Shown here one piece after another: positions 24,538 to 33,700 of a stretch of DNA of 36,378 nucleotides (the stretch's first letter is position 1; every line of letters starts with the position of its first letter). The DNA is from Promethearchaeati archaeon (GTDB lineage: Archaea > Asgardarchaeota > Njordarchaeia > Njordarchaeales > Njordarchaeaceae). The position numbers were made by a program, and so were the translations under genes. The stretch is taken from assembly GCA_026993975.1 (NCBI GenBank), contig JALWRR010000201.1, positions 1 to 36,378 of the forward strand, written 5' to 3'. A model generated the notes under the pieces. The model was not told where the DNA came from and searched no databases. It saw only the letters and a program-made list of their open reading frames with translations.

Positions 24538-27500
24538 TTATTTACCTATGAATCTTTTTCTCAGGGTTCTCAACTCGTTTTCAATTTCCATAATGTTTTC
24601 CTTCAAAGGATCATCTAGTTTTCCGCGAGTGAGTATTTTTATGTCTTTTAGTGCTTTATACGCTCTATCGAATAGCTCTTTAGCTCTTATAACATTTAGT
24701 TTTTTGGGTGGTAGGGAGGAAACTATAGATATGAAGTCCCTTAGATCCATAATCGATTGATCGAATTGCTTTAGAGAATTCTTGATTCTGCTGTCGAAGA
24801 GGATTAAGCTGCACTTCATGTAAGCAAGCTCTATCGGGTCAAACTTGCCTTCAAGTTCAGCTAGAATGCCTCTACATGCATTCAAGTCCTCTTCTACCTG
24901 TTCTATTCCTAGCTCTGAGAAGAATCTAGCTATTGCTCTACGTAGTCTTAAGTTGAATTCATATGATTTAATCATTGGTCTCTCATCTTCTGATATCTTA
25001 TCACTAATTAACTCTATTGTTTCTATGGCTGTACCTAGTAATTCGTAAAGATCGTTAAACATTGATAATGAGTACCATATTTTTGCGAGAGAGATTGTTG
25101 TCCATGATAAAGAGCCAAAGTAATCAACTGCATCTAATGGGAGTTCTGAGCTTTCCTTGATTTTACTGAAGATATGTATTAGTATATCCTTTAGCACTAA
25201 AGTAGCCTTGTTCAAGAATTCTTCAGGAGATGTAAGATGCTGTTTAAGAATCCTAGTTATCTTCAGTAATATTAGAACAGTTTCTGGTTTCTTCCATTCA
25301 CCACTATCACTTAGAACTGTTTTAAACAATTCTCTCATCTTATTCAGAATATTTATTGCTGATTGGTATTGCGCTGATTCTAGATGAGATCTAAATAAAT
25401 CCTTGAAAGTATCTAAGTAATCCTTCATATTTACGTGCTCTGCTCCGTATTGAGCTATTATGGAGTTAGCTACGCCGATAGCCTTACTCAATATACCAAT
25501 AGCTCTCTCATAATTACTTAACCTCATGTATACCTTTCCAAGCATCTTGAGTATATTGAAATAACTTATCCAGATATCCTTCGCACTAATCCCCATCTTA
25601 ATAAGCATCTCTATATTATCTCTAGCTTCAATTAGTAAGTCCGCGGTCTCTTTCTTATTATTGCTTCTGAGCAAGATTCTAGCTATCTTGGGAGCTACCT
25701 TGATTTTATGAATCATTAGATCGAGAGTACTAGGACTAAAGCTCATAGATTTGCTTAACTCATATATCTCGTTATAATATATAAACGCTTGATTGTAGTT
25801 CTCGCTTGATGCGTAAATATCCCCTATTTTCTCGTAGATTGTGAATAGGTTTTTTAGGACGATCGGGTCGATTATCTTAGGGGTCTGCACGCTTATTAAG
25901 TAGTTTAGGAATTTTAAATGCTCTGATAGCCAGGGGAACTCTCTGGTGAATAGTTCTGAATCAGTTATAATGTCTACTACTAAATCAAGGGTGTTTGAGT
26001 ATGTTCTTAATACTATTATGTCGCGAGGATAACGATTTAAGTAACCTTTGGATTCATCAGCTATCTTCTTAAGGATGCTTAAAGCTTGATTCTTTTCCTC
26101 CTTTAGGAATATGTTAGCCTTTAAGAAAAGAGAATTAAGATATATCCTCTGTAAATCCCGGCCAAAAGGCTCTTCAAGAATTGTTTTATCAATAGATATG
26201 AATTCATTATAATTGCTTTCAAGTGACTTAATATAATCTAATGCTTCATTAATCCTTCCATTAACATATAAGGTTTTACTTAATAATAAATAACAATGCA
26301 TTTTCTCAAGTAAAGTTTCTTGATTTAAGGGTATTCTCTCTATCTTCTCGAGATTAACTCTTATTATACTTAGCGCGTCAGAGAAATGCCCTTTGGCAAA
26401 CAATATCTTAGCTAGTTGTGTTCTAGCCCTTATCTTGTCAAAATCGGTTGATTCAGGATTATCGATCAGCGCTCTATATATCCCTACGGCTTCTTTATCT
26501 AAGCTAATTGACTCAAGTAATTTAGCGTAAAAATGCTTCATTGTGGTGTCTAAATCAATCTTATCAAGAATCCAATTAAGCATTATCACGTTTTCTCTTA
26601 ATTGACCAGTAAAATACAGGTTATTGATGGTTTCTTCAAGAACATTTAGTAATTTTTCTCTAGATATATTACCAAGCACATTTAAATACTGCATTAGCGC
26701 GTAAAAATCGTTTCTCTTTTTGTATTTTCCTAAAAGGAAATCAGTAAACGCATTAATCTCTTCCTCACTAATATCTATGCCCATGCTACTTAAAGCCGAT
26801 ATGAACAAGTTATGTAATCTCCATGCATCATACATCTCTAACTTAGGTTTAACTATGGAGAAAGAAATAATATTATCAACTAGATCCTCACCACTTTCCT
26901 TGTCAAAGAAGCTGCCTAACTCACCAGGATCAAACCAATCAAGTATAGACGCCATGTAAAATATTTTCTTATCTCTATTACTCATCTGATTAACATAATG
27001 CTCAATAATGCGGTTTTCATCTAATTTCTCTTCTCCAGAGATCAGCTTTTCAGCGTAATCAATGATATCCACGCCGCTTCTAGATAATTGATCCAAGTAT
27101 TCTGCATATAATGTTAAGTAAAACGCCTTACCCTTAGTTATCTTAATGGAGTTTTCAACGAACTCCTCAGTAGAAATGCCTAGCCTATTCTCCAAGTACT
27201 TATCTACATCACTTGATTGAAATGGTTGAAGCTGTATCGAAATCAAGTGCTGGGGATTACTCCAAGAATCTGAGTACTTAGACCAATTAATTTTCTCTCT
27301 AGTAGAAACGATGATAAACATTCTACTTGATAAAGCTGCTAGAAGAATGGGTATTAATTCATCATGCAATAAGTCCTTGCTTAAAGAATCAATTATCATA
27401 ACTATTCTAGAATCCTCACTTAGCTCTCTCAACAAGTCCTCCGCTAAAGCTAGAGGTAATAATTGAATTAAATGATAATTTTCAAGTGAATCGAGATCTA

Positions 27501-28020
27501 TCCTATCCTGGAAAGTGAGACTATCCCCATAAATCCTGCGAATTGCTTCTAACACCCTAGAAAGTACTATATACGCGTTACGCTTTTCTTTTCTCGGTCT
27601 AAGAACAGCTCCATCTTTAGCTTCGATGATATCAAGTACTCTCCTATTAATCGTGTCAAGTACAGTATCAAAGTTATTCAACTTTGTATCAAATTTAACG
27701 CTGATTAATCTGCCTAAGGATAAGAGAATATTCATAGCGCTTCTATCGCCTTCAGCATCTAGAGCTATATAGCTTATTCCAGCATCCTTCACAGATGTCT
27801 CTAAGAAATACTTAAGCAACCATGTCTTCCCAATTCCAGCTTGTCCATACACATTTATTATCGGCGAATTACCATTCTTCATATAGAGCTTAAGGAACCC
27901 TTTCAATGCCTCTAGGGCCTCCTTTTGGTTAATAAATTGAGACTCTATTAAATCAAACTTTAGTCTATCTAAGCGATATTCTTCAGCCAATTCTTTCTCC
28001 TTAGTATAGTAAAGTATCAT
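24538..28020 (-). CDS. STAND-type NTPase with TPR-like repeat tail
   Basis: Very large cytoplasmic protein (1160 residues). A P-loop ATPase domain occupies about residues 20-330: Walker A GQAGIGKT at 59-66, Walker B IVMIIDS near 206-212, and a sensor-like IIVSTRE near 236-242. This is the arrangement of STAND/AAA_16 (MalT, NACHT-like) regulators. A winged-helix-like middle region follows (about 340-430, NRDKKIFYMASILDWFDPGEL). From about 490 to the end it is helical with repeated TPR-like units such as KIRARTQLAKILFAKGHFSDALSI and MLGKVYMRLSNYERAIGILSKA. No effector or membrane domain is obvious. Minus-strand TATA-like element at 28057-28065 and GGTGT six bases before the ATG support its own promoter. 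Signalling, defence or cell-biology roles are all open. Confidence 0.7.
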   Translation of the reverse strand: MILYYTKEKELAEEYRLDRLKFDLIESQFINQKEALEALKGFLKLYMKNGNSPIINVYGQAGIGKTWLLKYFLETSVKDAGISYIALDAEGDRSAMNILLSLGRLISVKFDTKLNNFDTVLDTINRRVLDIIEAKDGAVLRPRKEKRNAYIVLSRVLEAIRRIYGDSLTFQDRIDLDSLENYHLIQLLPLALAEDLLRELSEDSRIVMIIDSLSKDLLHDELIPILLAALSSRMFIIVSTREKINWSKYSDSWSNPQHLISIQLQPFQSSDVDKYLENRLGISTEEFVENSIKITKGKAFYLTLYAEYLDQLSRSGVDIIDYAEKLISGEEKLDENRIIEHYVNQMSNRDKKIFYMASILDWFDPGELGSFFDKESGEDLVDNIISFSIVKPKLEMYDAWRLHNLFISALSSMGIDISEEEINAFTDFLLGKYKKRNDFYALMQYLNVLGNISREKLLNVLEETINNLYFTGQLRENVIMLNWILDKIDLDTTMKHFYAKLLESISLDKEAVGIYRALIDNPESTDFDKIRARTQLAKILFAKGHFSDALSIIRVNLEKIERIPLNQETLLEKMHCYLLLSKTLYVNGRINEALDYIKSLESNYNEFISIDKTILEEPFGRDLQRIYLNSLFLKANIFLKEEKNQALSILKKIADESKGYLNRYPRDIIVLRTYSNTLDLVVDIITDSELFTREFPWLSEHLKFLNYLISVQTPKIIDPIVLKNLFTIYEKIGDIYASSENYNQAFIYYNEIYELSKSMSFSPSTLDLMIHKIKVAPKIARILLRSNNKKETADLLIEARDNIEMLIKMGISAKDIWISYFNILKMLGKVYMRLSNYERAIGILSKAIGVANSIIAQYGAEHVNMKDYLDTFKDLFRSHLESAQYQSAINILNKMRELFKTVLSDSGEWKKPETVLILLKITRILKQHLTSPEEFLNKATLVLKDILIHIFSKIKESSELPLDAVDYFGSLSWTTISLAKIWYSLSMFNDLYELLGTAIETIELISDKISEDERPMIKSYEFNLRLRRAIARFFSELGIEQVEEDLNACRGILAELEGKFDPIELAYMKCSLILFDSRIKNSLKQFDQSIMDLRDFISIVSSLPPKKLNVIRAKELFDRAYKALKDIKILTRGKLDDPLKENIMEIENELRTLRKRFIGK

Positions 28021-28056
28021 TGAAAAACACCCTTAAAAACGTAAGATGAAATGTGA

Positions 28057-28065
28057 TTATAGATA
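28057..28065 (-). promoter_or_regulatory. TATA-like element of the STAND-TPR gene
   Basis: Reads ATCTATAAT on the minus strand. Transcription starting about 26 bases downstream (near 28035) gives a leader of about 15 nt containing GGTGT. Confidence 0.4.
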
Positions 28066-28186
28066 TATTGTAGAGTATTCAAATCTTACAGTTAGCTATA
28101 GAAAAAGGGGAAAATACAATAAAAATATGGCATAAATAAAGAAAATTGAGATAAAATCATATAGGGATTAATATGAATCGCTTTAA

Positions 28187-29938
28187 TTACTTAATATTCA
28201 TCTTTTCCTTAAAATAATTAAGAGCCTCAATTATGTAATCCCTAGTTATGAATCCCTTCGCGGACTCGGTCTCAAATATTCTATCCGGAATCCTTAATCC
28301 AGAGATAGAGAATCCCTCTCGCACCTTAAGCCTATACTTCTCCCGATAAATCTCTTCACCAAGTTTCTTTAACTCATCAACACTAAAACTATAACCCAGA
28401 GGTTCTAATGCATCACGAACAAGTTCAGGCTTATAGATACCCCGAGCAAAGAAACACACAACTAAGCTTGATAATATCTGTCTCCAAGATTCCTCTGTAA
28501 CAAGCCTATCTATAAGTTCTTGGGGAGATAGTGTCTCACCAAGTGTCTTTTGATCCAAACTATATCCAGCGTTATCTAAGTGACTGTGTCTAGCCCCTAT
28601 GAGATATCCTATGTGAGCAGCTGGACCAGTATGATACCCAGGCATCTCATTTTTACCGAAAGCTAGAGCGAATTCTTGTCCACCATAGATAGCTGAGCAG
28701 TGATCGATACCCATCGCTAAGTTCTTGTAAAAATCGTTTGGTTGCTCAACGATCAGTTCTATAGCTCTTATATAGTTCTCATAATCACCCCAAGAGAGTT
28801 TTACGATTGTGTCCTTTTCACTAATTATGCCCCTCTCTAATGCCTCAGTGGCCCAAGCCAATGAGACTCCCGTGCTCATTGCATCGAGCCCCATTACCTC
28901 GACAGTCTCAATTAGTTTTAGTAAACCAACAGGATCCTTTATCCCTAGCATTGCCCCAAGGGAATATGTTGGCTCATAATCATAAGACACAAACATTGTT
29001 TTATAGAAATATGGTTCATCAACATACGGTTCTCTCCAGCTTGCTATGTGAATGCATGCTACTGGGCAATGAGCACAAGCAACTCTTCTTCCTAAATAAT
29101 TCTTCGCGAGATTCTCTCCACTTATCTTATCAGCATGCTCGAAGCTAGATTGCTTTAGATTTCTTGTTGGTAAAGCATGTATTTCGTTTAAATGCAATAC
29201 ATTAGCTGGAGTACCTAAGTCATGATACTTCTTCATTACAGGAGATTTAACCGCTCTATCATATATCTCCTTATAAATATCCCTAAAACGAATCTTATCT
29301 TTAACAGGTAACTCAAGCTTTCCAGAAACAACAAGAGCCTTAAGCTTCTTCGAACCAAACACAGCACCAAGACCTAGTCTACCAAAATGACGATAAGTTT
29401 CTGTTATTACACCAGCATAGCGCACTAATTTTTCTCCGGCTCTACCAATTCTCATTATTGTTCTATGTCCAGGAGAGATCTCATTCTCCCGTATTACACG
29501 ACCAACAGTGTAACTAGATCCCATTCCCCAGTAAGCGCTAGCATCTCGGAAATATACTTTATTGCCGTGAATTGCGATATAGATAGGTATCCGTGATTTA
29601 CCCTTAATCACTATAGCTCCATAACCAGCCATTCTTATAGCGATAGCGCTTCTACCACCAGCGTGACTTTCACCAAAATTCCCTGTTAGCGGGCTCTTAA
29701 AAACAGCAACAGTCTTAGACGCTAGAGGATAATATCCGACTAAGGGTCCTACAGCGAAGACTATGACATTCTCTGGACCCAATGGATCAGCTCCTTTAGG
29801 TAGCTCTTCTTTCAATAATTGTACTGCGACCCCAGTTCCTCCTAACCACCTATCGAATAGATCCTCTCGATCCTCTACCCAGTATCTAAGCCGGGTTAAA
29901 TCAATATAAAGGACTCGTCTCAAATACTTATCAACCAT
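28187..29938 (-). CDS. AOR-family tungsten/molybdopterin aldehyde:ferredoxin oxidoreductase
   Basis: Oxidises an aldehyde to the acid and reduces ferredoxin, using bis-pyranopterin tungsten and one [4Fe-4S] cluster. The cluster ligands CAHCPVAC fall at residues 288, 291 and 295, and the fourth is in LVVCFFARG at 495. This is nearly identical spacing to Pyrococcus AOR (288, 291, 295, 494). The N-terminal YIDLT...LGGTGVA and KSPLTGNFGESHAGGR are cofactor-domain signatures. Length is 583 residues. The start is ATG at 29938, two bases after the stop of the polyferredoxin gene, with a GGTGG/GAGTGAGA site overlapping that stop; longer in-frame readings extend into the upstream gene. Subfamily (AOR, FOR, GAPOR or WOR) is not resolved. 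The neighbouring polyferredoxin suggests an AorA/WOR5-like multi-subunit enzyme. Confidence 0.88.
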   Translation of the reverse strand: MVDKYLRRVLYIDLTRLRYWVEDREDLFDRWLGGTGVAVQLLKEELPKGADPLGPENVIVFAVGPLVGYYPLASKTVAVFKSPLTGNFGESHAGGRSAIAIRMAGYGAIVIKGKSRIPIYIAIHGNKVYFRDASAYWGMGSSYTVGRVIRENEISPGHRTIMRIGRAGEKLVRYAGVITETYRHFGRLGLGAVFGSKKLKALVVSGKLELPVKDKIRFRDIYKEIYDRAVKSPVMKKYHDLGTPANVLHLNEIHALPTRNLKQSSFEHADKISGENLAKNYLGRRVACAHCPVACIHIASWREPYVDEPYFYKTMFVSYDYEPTYSLGAMLGIKDPVGLLKLIETVEVMGLDAMSTGVSLAWATEALERGIISEKDTIVKLSWGDYENYIRAIELIVEQPNDFYKNLAMGIDHCSAIYGGQEFALAFGKNEMPGYHTGPAAHIGYLIGARHSHLDNAGYSLDQKTLGETLSPQELIDRLVTEESWRQILSSLVVCFFARGIYKPELVRDALEPLGYSFSVDELKKLGEEIYREKYRLKVREGFSISGLRIPDRIFETESAKGFITRDYIIEALNYFKEKMNIK

Positions 29939-29940
29939 TC

Positions 29941-30345
29941 TCACTCCACCTCTTTTAATGCAATTACTCCATGGGGACAAAAATCAACACAGTATCCACA
30001 GTAAACACATATGATCGGTTTATTCACTGAATCATCCCAGAAAACAGCTCCTATTGGACAAGCATCGACGCATGCGCGGCAGCCAATACACTTATTAGCA
30101 TAAAATATAACTCCGCCGCCCTTCCTAGGAATTAGCGCATCAGTTGGGCATGCTTTAGCGCATGGTGGATCCTTACATGCTCTACAAACTATGACGGAGA
30201 AGCCTCTCTCGAAGCCTCCTAGACTCTTAACATGGATAGCTGCTTTCATTAGTCCTCCAGTTCCAAATCTTCTATTGCACGCGAACATGCATAGTTGGCA
30301 GCCTACACATCTCTCAGCATCTATGACAGCTAATCTTTTAACCAG
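29941..30345 (-). CDS. AorA-like polyferredoxin with four [4Fe-4S] motifs, probable CTG start
   Basis: Electron-transfer subunit of the AOR operon. Read from 30345, the 134-residue protein has sixteen cysteines in four complete motifs, near residues 13/16/19/23 (CVGCQLCMFAC), 54/57/62/66 (CRACKDPPCAKACP), 86/89/92/96 and 113/116/119/123. Starting at the first ATG (30288) would lose three of the four ligands of the first cluster. There is no ATG, GTG or TTG between the in-frame stop and that cluster. CTG at 30345 has GGTGA (30352-30356) six bases upstream, the same spacing as the AMP phosphorylase gene. Similar sixteen-cysteine subunits accompany AOR in Aromatoleum (AorA, which polymerises) and WOR5 in Pyrococcus. 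Its stop precedes the AOR start by two bases. Confidence 0.82.
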   Translation of the reverse strand: MVKRLAVIDAERCVGCQLCMFACNRRFGTGGLMKAAIHVKSLGGFERGFSVIVCRACKDPPCAKACPTDALIPRKGGGVIFYANKCIGCRACVDACPIGAVFWDDSVNKPIICVYCGYCVDFCPHGVIALKEVE

Positions 30346-30356
30346 TTTTAATCACC
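30343..30356 (-). promoter_or_regulatory. Ribosome-binding site supporting a CTG start
   Basis: Minus strand reads GGTGA (30356-30352), six-base spacer, then CTG (30345-30343). It decides the start of the polyferredoxin gene because no standard start codon is available upstream of the first cysteine motif. Confidence 0.6.
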
Positions 30357-30729
30357 AAAATTTTTTAATAATCCACATAATATAGTTGCATTTTGCATAA
30401 AAGTATTTGCCAATATTTTTTATTGTTTTCTATATTGCTCAATAATTTTTTTAGAGTTTAATTATTGTTTATCTTGTTCACTTTCAAGCTTTCACTAATG
30501 CTAGCCACTGACATAGGTGGCTGATTCTATTAAACTTTATCTCAATGCTAGATTTTTAGTGCTGAATATGCTGAAATTTAAAATTTTTTGCTTATTTTTG
30601 GAAAAATTTCATGTTAGAGTTGGGTGCAATATTTATTGTTAAGGTTTTTATTGATGGAATTACTAAGTCATCAATCAAAGGTATATGACTCATAGCATCA
30701 AATTAATTATTTTCCGAAGGTAAAGTGTG
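30346..30729. promoter_or_regulatory. Divergent spacer between the AOR operon and the coiled-coil gene
   Basis: No gene seen. Minus-strand TATA-like elements around 30397-30403 and 30376-30385 could serve the polyferredoxin-AOR operon. A 6-bp hairpin AGCCAC/GTGGCT is at 30503-30522. A 7-bp inverted repeat ATTGATG...CATCAAT (30650-30675, 12-base gap) lies directly upstream of a plus-strand TATA-like TATATGA (30682-30688). That predicts a start near 30711, about 19 bases before the coiled-coil gene. The inverted repeat is well placed for a regulator. Confidence 0.4.
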
Positions 30730-33700
30730 ATGAAAAGGAGTTTGCTTGATTATATTCAATACTACACAAAGCTCGATGAGAGAACCATTAAATATTATCT
30801 AGATCTACTTGATCAAAGAATCATTTCCAAGGAGTTCTTCAAATATTACGTGAATGAGCACTCGCTTCTTAATTTTGAGAAATGGCTCACTGACAAGGAT
30901 CTAATAATTCAGATTCAAAATGGTTACTTGGTTCTTCCTCCAATATCTGCTTTAATAACTGGGTTAGTTAAGCTGAGGGATAGTTTAAAGTCCTTTAATA
31001 AAGCCTATTTAGATGCATTCAATGAATCAATTCAATCGCTCAAGAAAGATTTATTGAGCATAGATATTGCTTCTGGGGACGAGATTAACATAATTACTGC
31101 ATATAGAGATCTTTTCGAGAAAGCAATTACAGGGCTAAAGAATCACACTAAGAGTATTCAAGATGTTCTTAATTATTATAATGCAGTGTTAAAGCGAATA
31201 TCATTGACTCTGAATGAATTATCTACTATGATGAGTAAATTTAATGGTAGGATTCTAAGTGTTGAAGATAAGATAGGAGAGCTAGAGGGATTAATTAAAG
31301 AGAAGAGAGATTTGATTTCTAGTGAAATAAAAAGGCTGGATGAAGTGCTTCATGGAATTGAGAGCGATGTAATTAATTTTGTGAATGAATTCAAGAATAC
31401 AGCTGAATCATCAACAAGCAGTATAATGAAATTAGTACAAGAGCAGATCGATCTAATCAATAAGCTGAAGGAAGACTTCTCTAGATCAGCTAAAATACTT
31501 ATTGATAAGAAAGATGAGTTCGAAAAAAGTCTCGATGAAGTGTCTCAAACGTTACTAGAGAAGCGTGAGGAGATCAAAGCTATATTGAAAGAGATAAAAA
31601 GTAATGTTGATGACATAATACATAGCGAGGTCAATGATTCACTAAAAACAATGAAGGATACGCTTGAGATGATGAGTAGTGAGACATTAAGGATCTTTAA
31701 TGATAATCTCCAGAAGATTACTAAGGATATAACTGATATCAGTGAGGGTTTCTTAAGAGAAATAAATAATGTCTCTGAGAAGCTAAGGAAGAACGGTGAT
31801 GAATTATTACTTATCCAGAAAGAAGTAATCCAGAGAATTAAAGAGGATATAAATAGTTTCATCGAATCCAACTCAGAGAATTTAGATAAAGTGGAGGAGA
31901 ATGTCTTAGAAAGGGTTAATGAGATAGTTAATGTGAGTGAATCATTAATAAAACAGATCAGGAATGATTTCGCAGTTATAGATGAGCTATCCTCCAAGCA
32001 AGCAAACTACTTGTCTCAGTTTATTGCTCTACAAGTATCGAACCTTGAGGTTGAGAAAGAGCACTTCATAGTGAACCTCAGAACTCTTCTAAGTAAGGAT
32101 AAGAGAGAAAATACAGGACTAGATATGATTTTCAGTAGATTGAAAGGAGCTATTGGACGGTTAGAGGACTTATATAACTTAAAGGTAAGGCAGATATACA
32201 AGAGTCTTAATGACTTAAAAAAGGAGGGAGAGGAAAAATTATCGAGAATCAGTACTAGCACCATAATGAAAGATATTGAGACAGTAATCGGATATTTCTC
32301 TAATTCTTTGATCAGAATTGAAAGAATTCTTGAATTAATAGAGAGTCTCAGTAATAAGTTAGATTCACGGGCAAGTAAGTTCACTGAGATACCCATTGAA
32401 ACAGGCTTAGAGGAACTAAATAAGCTTCTGAACGGTCTCAGTGAAGAGAATAAAAGCGAAGTCATAAAGCTTTTTAATAAACAGAGGTCTCTGTATCTTA
32501 GTGCCTTGAAGAGCTTTAGAAAGGAGGCTAAGAAAGATCTGGAGCAAGTTATTAGAGAAATAAAAAGCGAATTAGATACTCTTCGGAGCTTAGAGGAAAA
32601 TGCTAGAGCGAGCGTGAGCGGGTTTAGTGATGAATTAAAGAAATCTATCTTAGAGGCCTATGAAACGCTGATTAACGAATACGTGAATCTCTTATACGAG
32701 AGCACTAAAGAGAGCATTATTCAAATGATTTATGACGGTGAAAAAATTCTTGATAGCGAACGGGAGAAAATGAGTGATGCGTATTCTTCCATAATTGACT
32801 CAAAGGAAAAAATAATGGGTGAGCTAGTGAAATTCATTAAGATGTATCATGAGAGAGTTATTAGTGCTTTAAGTGATCTCGGGAAAGAACTACAGGGTTT
32901 TACAGCAAAAGAATTCGCTGAGCTTAGAGACGCTGTAATAAGTAGGATAAATAAATCGATTGATCAATATAGGGTTGAGATCAATAAGCTATCTAATGAC
33001 CTCGAATCACTAATCAAACCTATCAGGAATTACTTAAGCAATCTAAGTTTAGAAACAAACCAGTTTATTGATCGGAGAGTAAGCGAGTTTAACGAGGAAG
33101 TTAAAAAATATGTGGGTGAAATCAAAGAGATAACAAGCAAATATGAAAACAATATGACTTTGCTTAAAAAGAATATGCTAGCTGAGATAAATAATGTCCT
33201 AGAGCAAATTAAAGAGCTAAAGAAAATAGACATAGAGAATCATATCAGAATTTTCAATAAAACCATGGAGAACATTAACAAGTCTCTATCCACCTCTATA
33301 AGCAATACAGTTGATGCCGCTTCTAGTCTCATAGATACATCAATTAATGAGGCATCGAATCTAATAAATCAAGAATACTCCCAATTGATAAACAATACTA
33401 CTAGTGAGCTAAGCAAGCTAATCAATGACACTATATTCTTATTTGAGAATCATTTAACAGAAGCGAATAGAATTAGGGAAGAGATAGATGATGTTAAATC
33501 AAAATGCCTTGATAATACAAATAAACTTGTAAACGAATTAAACAGTATTAATAAAAATATAGATTATGTATCAAAGGAGATAACTGCATCTTATAATGAG
33601 CTAACTGCATTTAACCAAGAGGTAGTAGAGAGACTAAAAGAGTTACTATCTAGTTACCAAGAAGTACTAGGCATGTTATCAGGCTATAAGGAGGAGATGA

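Noticed and set aside
30503-30522. Hairpin AGCCAC/GTGGCT in the spacer before the coiled-coil gene
   Set aside because: Six base pairs with no T-run, no conserved RNA boxes and no gene nearby to terminate; not enough to call an RNA or terminator.
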